Below, one piece after another: positions 23,394 to 32,548 of a DNA stretch of 44,914 nucleotides (its first letter is position 1; every line of letters begins with the position of its first letter). The stretch covers positions 1-44,914 of the forward strand of contig NZ_MUND01000129.1 of NCBI RefSeq assembly GCF_002154375.1. Direction: 5' to 3'. Below the pieces are notes generated by a model, which had not been told where the DNA came from, made no database searches, and saw only the letters and a program-made list of their open reading frames with translations. Origin of the DNA: Streptomyces glaucescens (GTDB lineage: Bacteria > Actinomycetota > Actinomycetes > Streptomycetales > Streptomycetaceae). Position numbers and translations under genes: made by a program.

Positions 23394-26258
23394 ATGCAGA
23401 CCTCGTCGGACCGGCACGAGTACCCCGCCCACTGGGAAGCCGACGTGGTGCTGCGCGACGGCGGCACCGCGCGCATCCGCCCCATCACCGTCGATGACGC
23501 CGAGCGCCTGGTCAGCTTCTACGAGCAGGTCTCGGACGAGTCGAAGTACTACCGCTTCTTCGCGCCCTACCCGCGCCTGTCCGCGAAGGACGTCCACCGC
23601 TTCACGCACCACGACTTCGTGGACCGGGTGGGACTCGCGGCCACGATCGGCGGCGAGTTCATCGCCACCGTACGCTACGACCGCATCGGCAGGAACGGAC
23701 TGCCCGCCTCCGCCCGCCCGGCGCCCGCCGGCGCCCTGGCCGGAAGCCGCTTCGCGCCCGCCCCCGACATCCCCGACGAGGCCGAGGTCGCCTTCCTCGT
23801 GCAGGACGCCCACCAGGGCCGCGGCGTCGCCTCCGCCCTGCTGGAGCACATCGCCGCCGTCGCCCGCGAGCGCGGCATCCGCCGCTTCGCCGCCGAGGTG
23901 CTGCCCGCCAACACCAAGATGATCAAGGTGTTCACGGACGCCGGGTACACCCAGAAGCGCAGCTTCGAGGACGGCGTCGTCCGCCTGGAGCTGGACCTCG
24001 AACCCACCGACCGCTCCCTGGCCGTGCAGTACGCGCGCGAACAGCGCGCCGAGGCCCGCTCCGTGCAGCGACTGCTCGCCCCCGGCTCGGTCGCCGTCGT
24101 CGGCGCCGGCCGCACCCCCGGCGGCGTGGGACGCGGTGTGCTCGGCAACATCCGGGACGCCGGCTTCACCGGGCGGCTCCACGCGGTCAACCGCGCCCTG
24201 CCCGACGGGCAGAAGGAACTGGACGGGGTCCCCGCGTACCGGTCCGTGCGGGACATCGACGGGCCCGTCGACCTCGCGGTCGTCGCCGTGCCCGCCGAGC
24301 ACGTGCCCGAGGTCGTCACCGAGTGCGGCGAGCACGGCGTCCAGGGGCTGGTCGTGATCTCCGCCGGATACGCCGAGAGCGGCCCCGAGGGACGCGAGCG
24401 CCAGCGGGCCCTGGTGCGCCTCGCGCGCGCGTACGGCATGCGGATCATCGGCCCCAACGCCTTCGGGATCATCAACAACTCCCCGGAGGTACGCCTCAAC
24501 GCCTCCCTCGCCCCCGAACTGCCGCGCCCCGGACGGATCGGTATGTTCGCCCAGTCCGGCGCGATCGGCATCGCCCTGCTGTCGCGGCTGCACCGGCGCG
24601 GCGGCGGCGTCACGGGGGTCACCGGCGTGTCGACCTTCGTCTCCTCCGGCAACCGCGCGGACGTCTCCGGCAACGACGTCCTCCAGTACTGGTACGACGA
24701 CCCGGACACCGACGTCGTCCTGATGTACCTGGAGTCCATCGGCAACCCCCGCAAGTTCACCCGCCTCGCCCGCCGGACGGCGGCGGCCAAGCCGCTGGTC
24801 GTGGTCCAGGGCGCCGGGTCCGCCCCACAGGGCCACGCGGTCCGCGCCACGCGACTGCCGCACGCCACGGTGTCCGCGCTGCTCCGGCAGGCCGGCGTGA
24901 TCCGCGTGGACACCATCACGGAACTGGTGGACACGGGCCTGCTGCTCGCCCGCCAGCCGCTGCCGCCCGGGCCGCGCGTGGCGATCCTCGGGAACTCCGA
25001 GTCCCTGGGCGTGCTGACCTACGACGCCTGTCTCGCCGAGGGCCTCAGGCCCGCGCCGCCCCTGGACCTGACGACCGCCGCGACGCCGGAGGACTTCCGC
25101 GCGGCCCTGTCCCGCGCGCTCGCCGACGACACCTGCGACGCGGTGGTGGTCACGGCGATACCCGCGATCGGGGAGGAGTCCGCCGGGGACGCGGCGCTGG
25201 CCGAGGCGCTACGGTCCGCGGCCGAGCGGACGCCGTCCAAGCCGGTCCTGGTCGTCCACGTGGAGCTGGGCGGACTCGCCGAGGCCCTGTCGGCCGCCAC
25301 GAGCACCGCCCCACGCGCGCGTGCCGCGACCGCCGGCCCCGCCGAGCCCGACACCCGCCCGGAACCGGCCTCCCCGGCCGAGCCCGCCGAGGGCACCCGA
25401 CTCATCCCCGCCTACCCCGCCGCCGAACGCGCCGTCCGCGCCCTCGCCGAGGCCGTGCGGTACGCGCAGTGGCGGCGCGAGGCCACCGACCCCGGCAAGG
25501 TGCCGGAGTACGAGGACATCGACGAGAAGGGCGCCGCCCGGCTGATCGGCGGCCTCCTCGCGCGCGGCCAGGGCCTCACCCTCGGCACCGACGAGACCTG
25601 CGAGCTGCTCGGCCGGTACGGCATCCCGGTGCGCCGCGCCCTGCCCGCCCCCACCCCCGAGGAGGCCGTCGCCGCGGCCCGCGCCCTCGGCTACCCGGTC
25701 GCCCTCAAGGCCACCGCGCCGCACCTGCGGCACCGCGCGGACCTCGGCGGCGTCCGCCTGGACCTCGCGGACGAGGAGCAGCTGCGCCGGGCGTACGCCG
25801 AACTGGCCGGCCTGTTCGGCACGCCTGAGGAGCTGCGCCCGGTGGTGCAGGCCATGGCGCCGCGCGGGGTGGACACCGTCGTCCGCGCGGTGATCGACCC
25901 CGCCGCCGGAGCGGTGCTCTCCTTCGGGCTCGCCGGGGCGGCCTCGCAACTGCTCGGCGACATGGCGCACCGGCTGATTCCGGTCACCGACCGGGAGGCG
26001 ACCTCCCTGGTCCGGTCGATCCGGACGGCACCGCTGCTGTTCGGCTGGCGCGGCTCGGCACCGGTCGACACCCCCGCCCTGGAGGAGCTGCTGCTGCGGG
26101 TCTCCCGGCTGGTCGACGACCACCCCGAAGTGGTGGCCGTCACGCTGGAGCCGGTGGTCGTCGCCACCGAGGGCCTGAGCGTGCTCGGCGCCTCGGTGCG
26201 GCTGGCCCCGCCCCCCGCCCGCGACGACCTGGGCCCGCGCACGCTCCCCGCCTACTGA
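23394..26258 (+). CDS. GNAT acetyltransferase fused to NDP-forming acyl-CoA synthetase (SlPatA-type)
   Basis: A 954-residue protein, probably a protein lysine acetyltransferase. An N-terminal GNAT domain (about 18-200) has the acetyl-CoA loop motif QDAHQGRGVASALLEH. It is followed by a CoA-binding Rossmann domain (about 222-345, VAVVGAGRTPGGVGRGVLG), succinyl-CoA-synthetase-like domains (345-620) and an ATP-grasp domain (about 720-945). A proline/alanine-rich linker sits near 640-670. N-terminal GNAT order is the unusual layout described for SlPatA of S. lividans, which acetylates and inactivates acetoacetyl-CoA synthetase; in the Salmonella Pat order the GNAT is C-terminal. The place of the usual catalytic SHTG-type histidine motif reads RLPHATVS, so the synthetase part is probably regulatory. 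The ATG is 179 bases from divergent ptsH. Confidence 0.87.
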   Translation: MQTSSDRHEYPAHWEADVVLRDGGTARIRPITVDDAERLVSFYEQVSDESKYYRFFAPYPRLSAKDVHRFTHHDFVDRVGLAATIGGEFIATVRYDRIGRNGLPASARPAPAGALAGSRFAPAPDIPDEAEVAFLVQDAHQGRGVASALLEHIAAVARERGIRRFAAEVLPANTKMIKVFTDAGYTQKRSFEDGVVRLELDLEPTDRSLAVQYAREQRAEARSVQRLLAPGSVAVVGAGRTPGGVGRGVLGNIRDAGFTGRLHAVNRALPDGQKELDGVPAYRSVRDIDGPVDLAVVAVPAEHVPEVVTECGEHGVQGLVVISAGYAESGPEGRERQRALVRLARAYGMRIIGPNAFGIINNSPEVRLNASLAPELPRPGRIGMFAQSGAIGIALLSRLHRRGGGVTGVTGVSTFVSSGNRADVSGNDVLQYWYDDPDTDVVLMYLESIGNPRKFTRLARRTAAAKPLVVVQGAGSAPQGHAVRATRLPHATVSALLRQAGVIRVDTITELVDTGLLLARQPLPPGPRVAILGNSESLGVLTYDACLAEGLRPAPPLDLTTAATPEDFRAALSRALADDTCDAVVVTAIPAIGEESAGDAALAEALRSAAERTPSKPVLVVHVELGGLAEALSAATSTAPRARAATAGPAEPDTRPEPASPAEPAEGTRLIPAYPAAERAVRALAEAVRYAQWRREATDPGKVPEYEDIDEKGAARLIGGLLARGQGLTLGTDETCELLGRYGIPVRRALPAPTPEEAVAAARALGYPVALKATAPHLRHRADLGGVRLDLADEEQLRRAYAELAGLFGTPEELRPVVQAMAPRGVDTVVRAVIDPAAGAVLSFGLAGAASQLLGDMAHRLIPVTDREATSLVRSIRTAPLLFGWRGSAPVDTPALEELLLRVSRLVDDHPEVVAVTLEPVVVATEGLSVLGASVRLAPPPARDDLGPRTLPAY

Positions 26259-26354
26259 GGGCCTCCTCCGGGAGCCTCCCGAGACGGATCCGAACCCGGT
26301 CCGTGGCCGCCGAGCGGTGCCTCGCAGTCAGTGCGCCCCCGTAGGATGGACGGC

Positions 26355-26942
26355 ATGGCCAAGACCAGTACGACGACCCAGGGGCTGCGAGCGGCGATCG
26401 AACGCAGCGGCTACTACCCGGCCCTCGTGGCCGAGGCGGTGGAGGCCGCCGTGGGCGGCGAGCCCATCCGGTCGTACCTGGTCCACCAGGAGACGACGTT
26501 CGACCAGAACGAGGTCCGCCGGCACGTGACCGTGCTGGTCCTCACCGACACCCGCTTCATCGTCAGCCACACCGACGAGCAGGCCGCCGACAACACCTCG
26601 CCGACGCCGTACGCCACCACCTCCACGGAGTCCGTGAAGCTCGGCCGGATCTCGTCGGTGGTGGTCAGCCGCGTGGTCGCCAACCCGGAGTCGTACACGC
26701 CGGGCAGCCTCCCGCGCGAGGTCGTGCTCACCATCGGCTGGGGCGCCGTCTCCCGGATCGACCTGGAGCCCGCCGCCTGCGGCGACCCCAACTGCGAGGC
26801 CGACCACGGCTACACCGGCAGCGCCACGGCCGACGACCTCAGCCTGCGCGTCAGCGAGGCCGGCGACGGCCCGGAGACGGTGCGCCAGGCGCTCGCCTTC
26901 GCGCAGGCCATCTCCGAGGCGACCGCGGACCCGACCCGCTGA
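26355..26942 (+). CDS. DUF5998 family protein
   Basis: A 195-residue conserved actinobacterial protein of unknown function. ATG 26355 is chosen because GGATGGA precedes it; an in-frame GTG at 26331 has no site. The fold appears soluble, mixed alpha/beta, with a possible metal cluster in AACGDPNCEADHGYTG (Cys, Cys, His near 144-152). The stop and next start overlap as TGATG, so it is cotranslated with the alkaline-phosphatase-like gene, and the pair is conserved beside thymidine kinase. No function can be read from the sequence. Confidence 0.8.
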   Translation: MAKTSTTTQGLRAAIERSGYYPALVAEAVEAAVGGEPIRSYLVHQETTFDQNEVRRHVTVLVLTDTRFIVSHTDEQAADNTSPTPYATTSTESVKLGRISSVVVSRVVANPESYTPGSLPREVVLTIGWGAVSRIDLEPAACGDPNCEADHGYTGSATADDLSLRVSEAGDGPETVRQALAFAQAISEATADPTR

Positions 26943-28138
26943 TGGTGCAGCCGCCCACCGCCTGGGGCCCCCATCCGGAACCCCTCGCCGTCGACTCCGC
27001 CCCCCTGCCCGAGTACGGCACGGGATCGCTCGCCGATCTGCTGCCCACGCTCGCCGCGGGCATGGGCGTGCCCGGTATGACGGCCGCCATCCCGGAGCTG
27101 ACCCCCGCCGACCGCAACTGCGTGTTCCTGATCGACGGCCTCGGCTGGGAGCAGCTGAAGGCGCACCCGGACGAGGCACCGTTCCTTACCTCGCTCCTCG
27201 CCGCCTCGCGCGGCGGCACCGGCCGCCCGCTGACCACCGGCTACCCGGCGACCACGGCCACCTCCCTGGCGTCCGTCGGCACCGGCCTGCCCCCGGGCGC
27301 GCACGGCCTCCCCGGCTACACCGTACGGAATCCGGCCACCGGCGAGCTGATGAACCAGCTGCGCTGGCAGCCGTGGACCGAGCCGGGCGCCTGGCAGCCG
27401 TACCCCACCGTCTTCGAGCTGGCCGACCGCGCGGGCGTGCACGCCGCCCAGGTGTCCTCCCCGGCCTTCGCGAACACCCCGCTGACCAAGGTGGCGCTCA
27501 GCGGCGGCACCTTCCACGGGCGGCTGTCCGGCGAGGACCGCATGGACCTCGCGGCCGAGCAGCTGGCCGCCGCGGACCGCAGCCTGGTCTACACGTACTA
27601 CGCCGAGGTCGACGGCGCCGGCCACCGCTTCGGCGTCGACTCCGACACCTGGCGCGGCCAGCTGATGTACGTCGACCGCCTGGTCCAGCGTCTGGCCGAG
27701 CAGCTGCCCCCGCGCAGCGCGCTGTACGTCACCGCCGACCACGGCATGGTCGACGTGCCGTTCGACGAAGAGCACCGGATCGACTTCGACGAGGACTGGG
27801 AGCTGCGCGCCGGGGTCGCCCTGCTGGGCGGCGAGGGCCGCGCCCGGCACGTCTACGCCGTGCCGGGCGCCGCGAACGACGTCCTGACCTGCTGGCGGGA
27901 AGTGCTCGGCGAGCAGTTCTGGGTGGCCTCGCGCGACGAGGCGATCACCGCGGGCTGGTTCGGGCCGCGGGTCGACGAGCGGGTGTACGCGCGCATCGGC
28001 GACGTCGTCGCCGCCGCGCGGGACGACGTGCTGCTCATCGCCTCCGAGCGGGAGCCCAACGAGTCGGCGATGGTCGGCAACCACGGTTCGATGACCCCGG
28101 CCGAGCAGTTGGTCCCGCTGCTCGAAGTACGGCCCTGA
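26942..28138 (+). CDS. Alkaline phosphatase superfamily / nucleotide pyrophosphatase-phosphodiesterase
   Basis: A 398-residue metal-dependent phosphodiesterase-type hydrolase. The two-metal active site is visible: Asp in FLIDGLGW (about 64), the nucleophile Thr in TGYPATTATS (about 101-105), Asp and His in EVDGAGHRFG (about 222-229), DH in TADHGMVD (about 261-265) and His in GNHGSM (near 380). No signal peptide is seen, so it probably acts in the cytosol. It starts inside the DUF5998 stop (TGATG) and precedes thymidine kinase by 52 bases, which suggests a nucleotide-related role; that is inference from context. Confidence 0.85.
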   Translation: MVQPPTAWGPHPEPLAVDSAPLPEYGTGSLADLLPTLAAGMGVPGMTAAIPELTPADRNCVFLIDGLGWEQLKAHPDEAPFLTSLLAASRGGTGRPLTTGYPATTATSLASVGTGLPPGAHGLPGYTVRNPATGELMNQLRWQPWTEPGAWQPYPTVFELADRAGVHAAQVSSPAFANTPLTKVALSGGTFHGRLSGEDRMDLAAEQLAAADRSLVYTYYAEVDGAGHRFGVDSDTWRGQLMYVDRLVQRLAEQLPPRSALYVTADHGMVDVPFDEEHRIDFDEDWELRAGVALLGGEGRARHVYAVPGAANDVLTCWREVLGEQFWVASRDEAITAGWFGPRVDERVYARIGDVVAAARDDVLLIASEREPNESAMVGNHGSMTPAEQLVPLLEVRP

Positions 28139-28190
28139 AGCCCGCCGACCGCACACCATGACGATCTCGCCGAAAGGTGCTCAACCTCCC

Positions 28191-28841
28191 ATGCCCGAGC
28201 TGGTCTTCTTCTCCGGAACCATGGACTGCGGGAAGTCGACCCTGGCTCTCCAGATCGAGCACAACCGCTCCGCGCGCGGGCTCCAGGGCATGATCTTCAC
28301 CCGTGACGACCGCGCGGGCGAGGGCAAGCTGTCCTCCCGGCTCGGCCTGGTCACCGACGCGGTCGAGGTCGAGGACGGCATGGACCTCTACGCGTACCTC
28401 GTCGACCATCTCTCGCACGGCGGCCGCGCGGACTACGTGATCGCCGACGAGGCGCAGTTCCTCGCCCCCGAGCAGATCGACCAACTCGCGCGCGTGGTCG
28501 ACGACCTGGGGCTCGACGTCTACGCCTTCGGCATCACCACCGACTTCCGCACCAAGCTCTTCCCCGGCTCGCAGCGGCTGGTGGAACTGGCCGACCGGGT
28601 CGAGGTCCTCCAGGTCGAGGCCCTGTGCTGGTGCGGCGCCCGCGCCACTCACAACGCCCGCACCGTCGGCGGCGAGATGGTCGTCGAGGGCGCCCAGGTG
28701 GTCGTCGGCGACGTCAACCAGGCCGAGGCGGTCGGCTACGAGGTGCTGTGCCGCCGCCACCACCGCCGCCGGATGACCGCGGCGACGGCCCACGCGGCGG
28801 CCCTGTCCCCGGACGTCCTGCCGGTGCCGCAGACCACCTGA
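28191..28841 (+). CDS. tdk: Thymidine kinase
   Basis: Phosphorylates thymidine to dTMP with ATP in pyrimidine salvage. The 216-residue, type II (human TK1-like) enzyme has the P-loop SGTMDCGKST (8-17), the catalytic DEAQFLAP (near 88-95), and a structural zinc site from CWC (about 145-147) and the late CRRHH. The ATG at 28191 is chosen because AAAGG lies 13 bases upstream and because the family starts just before the P-loop strand; an in-frame ATG at 28158 lacks a ribosome binding site. It is the last gene of the DUF5998 cluster. Confidence 0.95.
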   Translation: MPELVFFSGTMDCGKSTLALQIEHNRSARGLQGMIFTRDDRAGEGKLSSRLGLVTDAVEVEDGMDLYAYLVDHLSHGGRADYVIADEAQFLAPEQIDQLARVVDDLGLDVYAFGITTDFRTKLFPGSQRLVELADRVEVLQVEALCWCGARATHNARTVGGEMVVEGAQVVVGDVNQAEAVGYEVLCRRHHRRRMTAATAHAAALSPDVLPVPQTT

Positions 28842-28872
28842 CCCCTTCGCGCGGCCCTGCCGGGCCCGTCGC

Positions 28873-29670
28873 TCAGGGGCGCTGGAGCAGGCAGAAGCGG
28901 GCACCTTCGGGATCGGTCACCGTCGCGACCCGGCCGCGTCCGCCGTCCTCGGCCGGTTTCACGACGTGCCCGCCCAGCTCGGTCAGCCGGAGGAGGGCCT
29001 CGTCGGTGTCCGCGACCTCGAAGTACGTCAGCCAGTGCGGGCCCCGGTCGCGCGGCAGGGCGTGGCCGACACCGTGGATGCCGGCCACGGCCCGGCCCTC
29101 GACTGAGAGGGTCACGTAGTCGAAGTCGGCGGAGACCACGGGCTCCTCCTCGTAGCCGAAGACGGTCTCGTAGAACTTGGCGACGGTCGCGGACTCGAAG
29201 GTCACCAGCTCGTTCCAGACGGGAGTGCCGGGCATCCCGGAGACGGCCGTGCCGCGGTGCCGCGCCGCCTGCCAGATCCCGAAGACGGCACCCGTGGGAT
29301 CGGACCCGATCGCCATCCGCCCCGCCTCACCGGCGTCCAGCGGACCCACGCCGATCGTGCCGCCGCACAGCCGCGCGGTCTCCGCCGTCCGGTGCGCGTC
29401 GTCGGAGGCGAGATACGGCGTCCAGGCGATGGGCAGATGCCGGTCGGGCGGCAACTGCCCGATGCCCGCCACCTCGCGGCCGTCGAGCAGGGCCCGCACG
29501 TAGGGGCCGAGCTGCTGGGGACCAGGGCGGAACTGCCAGCCGAACAGCGCCGCGTAGAACTCTTGGGTCGCCGCCATCCCGTGCACCATCAGACTCACCC
29601 AGCAGGGCGTGCCGGGCGCGTACCGGGCGTGTTCGCCGGGCCGGCCTTCCGACCCCCGTGCCTCGGTCAT
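28873..29670 (-). CDS. Tandem VOC (glyoxalase/bleomycin-resistance fold) protein
   Basis: A 265-residue cytosolic protein with two VOC domains, about 18-130 (PCWVSLMVHGMAATQEFYAAL) and 145-265 (PVWNELVTFESATVAKFYET), ending with VTDPEGARFCLLQRP. This double layout resembles the CFP-32/hydrolase-like actinobacterial family. Metal-ligand positions are only partly conserved, so catalysis is uncertain. ATG 29670 has GAGGAGAGAGTGACG before it. It is divergent from the sulfurtransferase gene. A substrate cannot be inferred. Confidence 0.82.
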   Translation of the reverse strand: MTEARGSEGRPGEHARYAPGTPCWVSLMVHGMAATQEFYAALFGWQFRPGPQQLGPYVRALLDGREVAGIGQLPPDRHLPIAWTPYLASDDAHRTAETARLCGGTIGVGPLDAGEAGRMAIGSDPTGAVFGIWQAARHRGTAVSGMPGTPVWNELVTFESATVAKFYETVFGYEEEPVVSADFDYVTLSVEGRAVAGIHGVGHALPRDRGPHWLTYFEVADTDEALLRLTELGGHVVKPAEDGGRGRVATVTDPEGARFCLLQRP

Positions 29671-29976
29671 CGTCACTCTCTCCTCGGCCCCTCGCGGCGC
29701 CGCGTCGCTTCCGCTCTCCGGACCCCGTGCCGATGCTCGCACCACCGTCGGTGTCACGCGCTCGGGCGCGCCGCCGCATCTCGTCCGGTCACCGGAAAAT
29801 GTTCCGACCGGCGGGTTCCGGCCCGTTTCGGGGGACGGCACGCGGATGTCGATCGGTGCCACCCGGTCCTGCACTGCGCGTGCCCGATCCCGCACGGCGC
29901 GTGATCGGGCCTGCTTGGCGGAGCAGAGTAGCCGGACACGGGCGCCGCGGCCACCCCGTACGCCAGGATGGTCGCC
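29671..29976. promoter_or_regulatory. Divergent VOC / sulfurtransferase promoter region
   Basis: A 306-base gap without a gene. It holds an inverted repeat with perfect 8-base arms, GCCCGATC (29882-29889) and GATCGGGC (29903-29910), 13 bases apart and 66 bases before the sulfurtransferase ATG, and a smaller one, CGGAA-AATG-TTCCG, at 29793-29806. Promoter boxes are not clear. Confidence 0.45.
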
Positions 29977-30825
29977 ATGAACGCCATCATCTCCGCATCC
30001 GCACTCGCCGACGCACTGGCGGGGCCGAACCCGCCCGTACTGCTCGATGTCCGCTGGCAGCTCAGTCTGGCCAAGGCGGCGGGCGAGCCGCCCTTCGACG
30101 GCCGCGCGGCGTACGCGGCTGGTCACCTCCCCGGCGCCGTCTTCGTCGACCTGGACCGGGAGTTGGCCGGGACGCCGGGGGAGCGCGGCCGGCATCCGCT
30201 GCCCGGCCTCGCGGAGTTCGGCGCCGCGATGCGCCGCGCGGGCGTGTCGTCCGGGACGCCGGTCGTCGTCTACGACGGGGGGCAGGGCTGGGCCGCGGCC
30301 CGCGCCTGGTGGATGCTGCGCTGGACGGGGCACCCGGACGTGCGGGTCCTGGACGGCGGGTTGCCGTCCTGGGAGGGGCCGTTGTCCCAGGAGGAGCCGA
30401 CGCCCCGGGAAGGCGATTTCGAGCCGGTCGCGGGGGCGGGGCTGCTGGATGCCGACGGTGCGGCCGCGCTGGCCCGTTCCGGCGTGCTGTTCGACGCGCG
30501 CGCGGCGGAGCGGTACCGCGGTGACGTGGAGCCGATCGACCGGGTCGGCGGACACATCCCGGGCGCGATCTCGGCGCCGACCACCGAGAACGTGACCTCA
30601 GACGGCCGTTTCCTCCCCGCCGGGGAACTGCGTGCCCGTTTCCAGGCCCTGGGTGCCGCCGAGGGCACGGAGGTCGGCGTGTACTGCGGCTCGGGCGTCT
30701 CCGGCGCCCACGAGGTGCTGGCCCTGGCGGTGGCGGGCATCCCGGCGGCCCTCTACGTGGGCTCCTGGTCGGAGTGGTCGTCGGACCCGGAGCGCCCGGT
30801 CGCCGTCGGAGCGGAGCCGCAGTAG
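29977..30825 (+). CDS. sseA: 3-mercaptopyruvate-type sulfurtransferase (two rhodanese domains)
   Basis: Transfers sulfur from 3-mercaptopyruvate (or thiosulfate) to a thiol acceptor or cyanide. The 282 residues form an inactive N-terminal rhodanese domain (about 5-130) and an active C-terminal one (about 155-275) with the catalytic Cys237 in YCGSGVSGAHE. The small, non-basic loop CGSGV(S/T) fits mercaptopyruvate rather than thiosulfate (CRKGVT). ATG 29977 is chosen over ATG 29968 because AGGATGG at 29965-29971 is correctly spaced only for it. It ends 123 bases before a very strong hairpin. Confidence 0.9.
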   Translation: MNAIISASALADALAGPNPPVLLDVRWQLSLAKAAGEPPFDGRAAYAAGHLPGAVFVDLDRELAGTPGERGRHPLPGLAEFGAAMRRAGVSSGTPVVVYDGGQGWAAARAWWMLRWTGHPDVRVLDGGLPSWEGPLSQEEPTPREGDFEPVAGAGLLDADGAAALARSGVLFDARAAERYRGDVEPIDRVGGHIPGAISAPTTENVTSDGRFLPAGELRARFQALGAAEGTEVGVYCGSGVSGAHEVLALAVAGIPAALYVGSWSEWSSDPERPVAVGAEPQ

Positions 30826-30948
30826 CACGGGGGCGCGGGGGCGCGGACGGGCGTACTGAAGCTCGGGGAGCGTCCGGACGCACTCCGCGGCCCCCGGCGC
30901 GCCCGGTCACTCCCGCTGCGCCCCAAGTCGCTCCCCGTCTGCGCCAGA

Positions 30949-31004
30949 CGTACGAGAGGTCCGGGCCCGCGCCGTTCACGGCGCGGGCCCGGACCTCTCG
31001 TACG
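30949..31004. terminator. 25-bp perfect hairpin, bidirectional terminator
   Basis: The arms 30949-30973 and 30980-31004 are perfectly complementary over 25 bp with loop GTTCAC. It sits between the convergent sulfurtransferase and sepH genes, 5 bases from the sepH stop. Confidence 0.92.
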
Positions 31005-31009
31005 GCCGG

Positions 31010-32077
31010 TTACTCCTGCTTCTTGCGGCGTGTGCCGAAGACGATCTCGTCCCAGCTGGGGACGGCCGCCCGGCGGCCCGGGCGGACGCCGTCCGCTTCG
31101 GCCTGGCGGTCGGTGGCACCGATCAGGCGGTCGCGGTGGCTGCCCACCGAGCGGGGCATGAGGACGTCGGCGTAGGCGGAACCGGCCGAGGCGGCGGGCG
31201 GCGGCGGCTCCTCCACCGCGGGCTCGTCGTCATCGGGTTCCTCCGTGGCCTCGGCCCGTTCGGGCACCACGAGGTCCCCGCGGAAGCTCGGCACGGCCTC
31301 CAGCAGGCTGGTCAGCGAGTCCCGCTCGCCCGACGCCGTCGCCGCGGTCTCCTCCGCGGGCTCGGGCACCGGTGCGGGCAGGCTCGGCCGCTCCCGCTCC
31401 CGCTCCCGGTCGCGGTCCCTGTCGAGGGATCCGGCCAGCGCGCGGTCCCGCGGCAGCCGGGCGATCCGCGGCACGAACGGGAAGCTGGGCTCGGGCGCCC
31501 CGAGGTCGTCGGACTCGCCGATCAGCGAGCGCGCCTCGGAGTCGACGGCCTGCACGAGCCGCCGGGGCGGGTCGTACGTCCAGCTCGCCGAGTGCGGCTC
31601 GCCCGCGACGCGATAGACGAGCAGCACCTCCCAGGTGCCGTCGTCGCGGCGCCAGGAGTCCCACTGGACGGTGTCCTTCTCGGCACCGCGCAGCAGCAAC
31701 CGCTCCTGGACGGCCTCGCCGAGCAGCGGACCGGAGTTCTCGCCGGGGCGGCGGACCGGGGTCTTGCGGGCCCGCTCGGCCATGAAGGCGCGCTCGGCCA
31801 GCACGGGACCCTCGAAGCGGCGTACGCGATCGACGGGGATGCCGGCCATCTGGGCGACCTCTTCCGCGGTCGCACCCGCGCGTATACGCGCCTGGATGTC
31901 GCGGGGGCGGAGATGGCTCTCCACCTCGATCTCGATCTGGCCGAGGCGGGGACGGTCGCCGCGCACGGCGGCGCGGAGCCGTTCGTCGATCGGAAGCGTG
32001 TACTCCGTGCTGTCCGCAGCCTTCAGCACCAGCCGTGTGCCGTCATTGGAGACGGCCACGACACGCAGTTCGGGCAT
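31010..32077 (-). CDS. sepH: Cell division protein SepH (DUF3071)
   Basis: An actinobacterial divisome protein shown in Streptomyces venezuelae to bind FtsZ and promote its assembly into rings. The 355 residues have the N-terminal DUF3071 domain (about 1-165), including the helix-turn-helix-like GATAEEVAQMAGIPVDRVRR near 69-88, then WDSWRRDDGTWEVLLVY, and a long disordered acidic C-terminus with an RDRDRERERERP run (near 235-247) and a conserved basic end WDEIVFGTRRKKQE. ATG 32077 follows GGGAGGTCC; the in-frame upstream region is not conserved-looking. In this window it stands with whiH as a sporulation-division gene. Confidence 0.93.
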   Translation of the reverse strand: MPELRVVAVSNDGTRLVLKAADSTEYTLPIDERLRAAVRGDRPRLGQIEIEVESHLRPRDIQARIRAGATAEEVAQMAGIPVDRVRRFEGPVLAERAFMAERARKTPVRRPGENSGPLLGEAVQERLLLRGAEKDTVQWDSWRRDDGTWEVLLVYRVAGEPHSASWTYDPPRRLVQAVDSEARSLIGESDDLGAPEPSFPFVPRIARLPRDRALAGSLDRDRDRERERERPSLPAPVPEPAEETAATASGERDSLTSLLEAVPSFRGDLVVPERAEATEEPDDDEPAVEEPPPPAASAGSAYADVLMPRSVGSHRDRLIGATDRQAEADGVRPGRRAAVPSWDEIVFGTRRKKQE

Positions 32078-32548
32078 GGGGACCTCCCGGGTGGTGCCTG
32101 CCGACGTCACGTGCGTCGCTGCTTCCGCTAGTCGAGTGTGGCCTGCCCGGGTGCAGCCTGCCACAACCTTGCCGAGTTGCCCGGCGTGTCGGGCAAGGGC
32201 CCTGGATCGCCGTTATGGCACGGTTACCTATTCGCAACGCTAAGTGACCAACGTCGTCACCCTGTGCAACAAGCCCCCTCCCGGCGGTCCTTGACGGGCC
32301 CCGGACACCCTGGCGGGAGACCGGACCCAGGGCTCGCAACAGTACTCCATTCGGACCACGTGCGTGGATCGGCGCGCCGCCGAACTTCTCGCGTGGCGTG
32401 GGACTTGACCGTCCGTGGCCGATTTTCGTGATCAGGAACGTGGCGTACTTCACGGAATCACCAGAATCGGAACTAGCGGTTTCGGTCGTACGTCCCCCTC
32501 TCGTACGGCAAGTCGATCTGGTGCGGGAAAGGCAGGCAAGGCCCGGGA
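32078..32548. promoter_or_regulatory. Divergent sepH / membrane-protein promoter region
   Basis: A 471-base gap with lower GC around 32215-32280 and 32400-32520 and no credible gene on either strand. Imperfect inverted GGTTAC/GTGACC copies at 32221-32226 and 32243-32248 flank an AT-richer core. No promoter pair is convincing. Confidence 0.4.
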
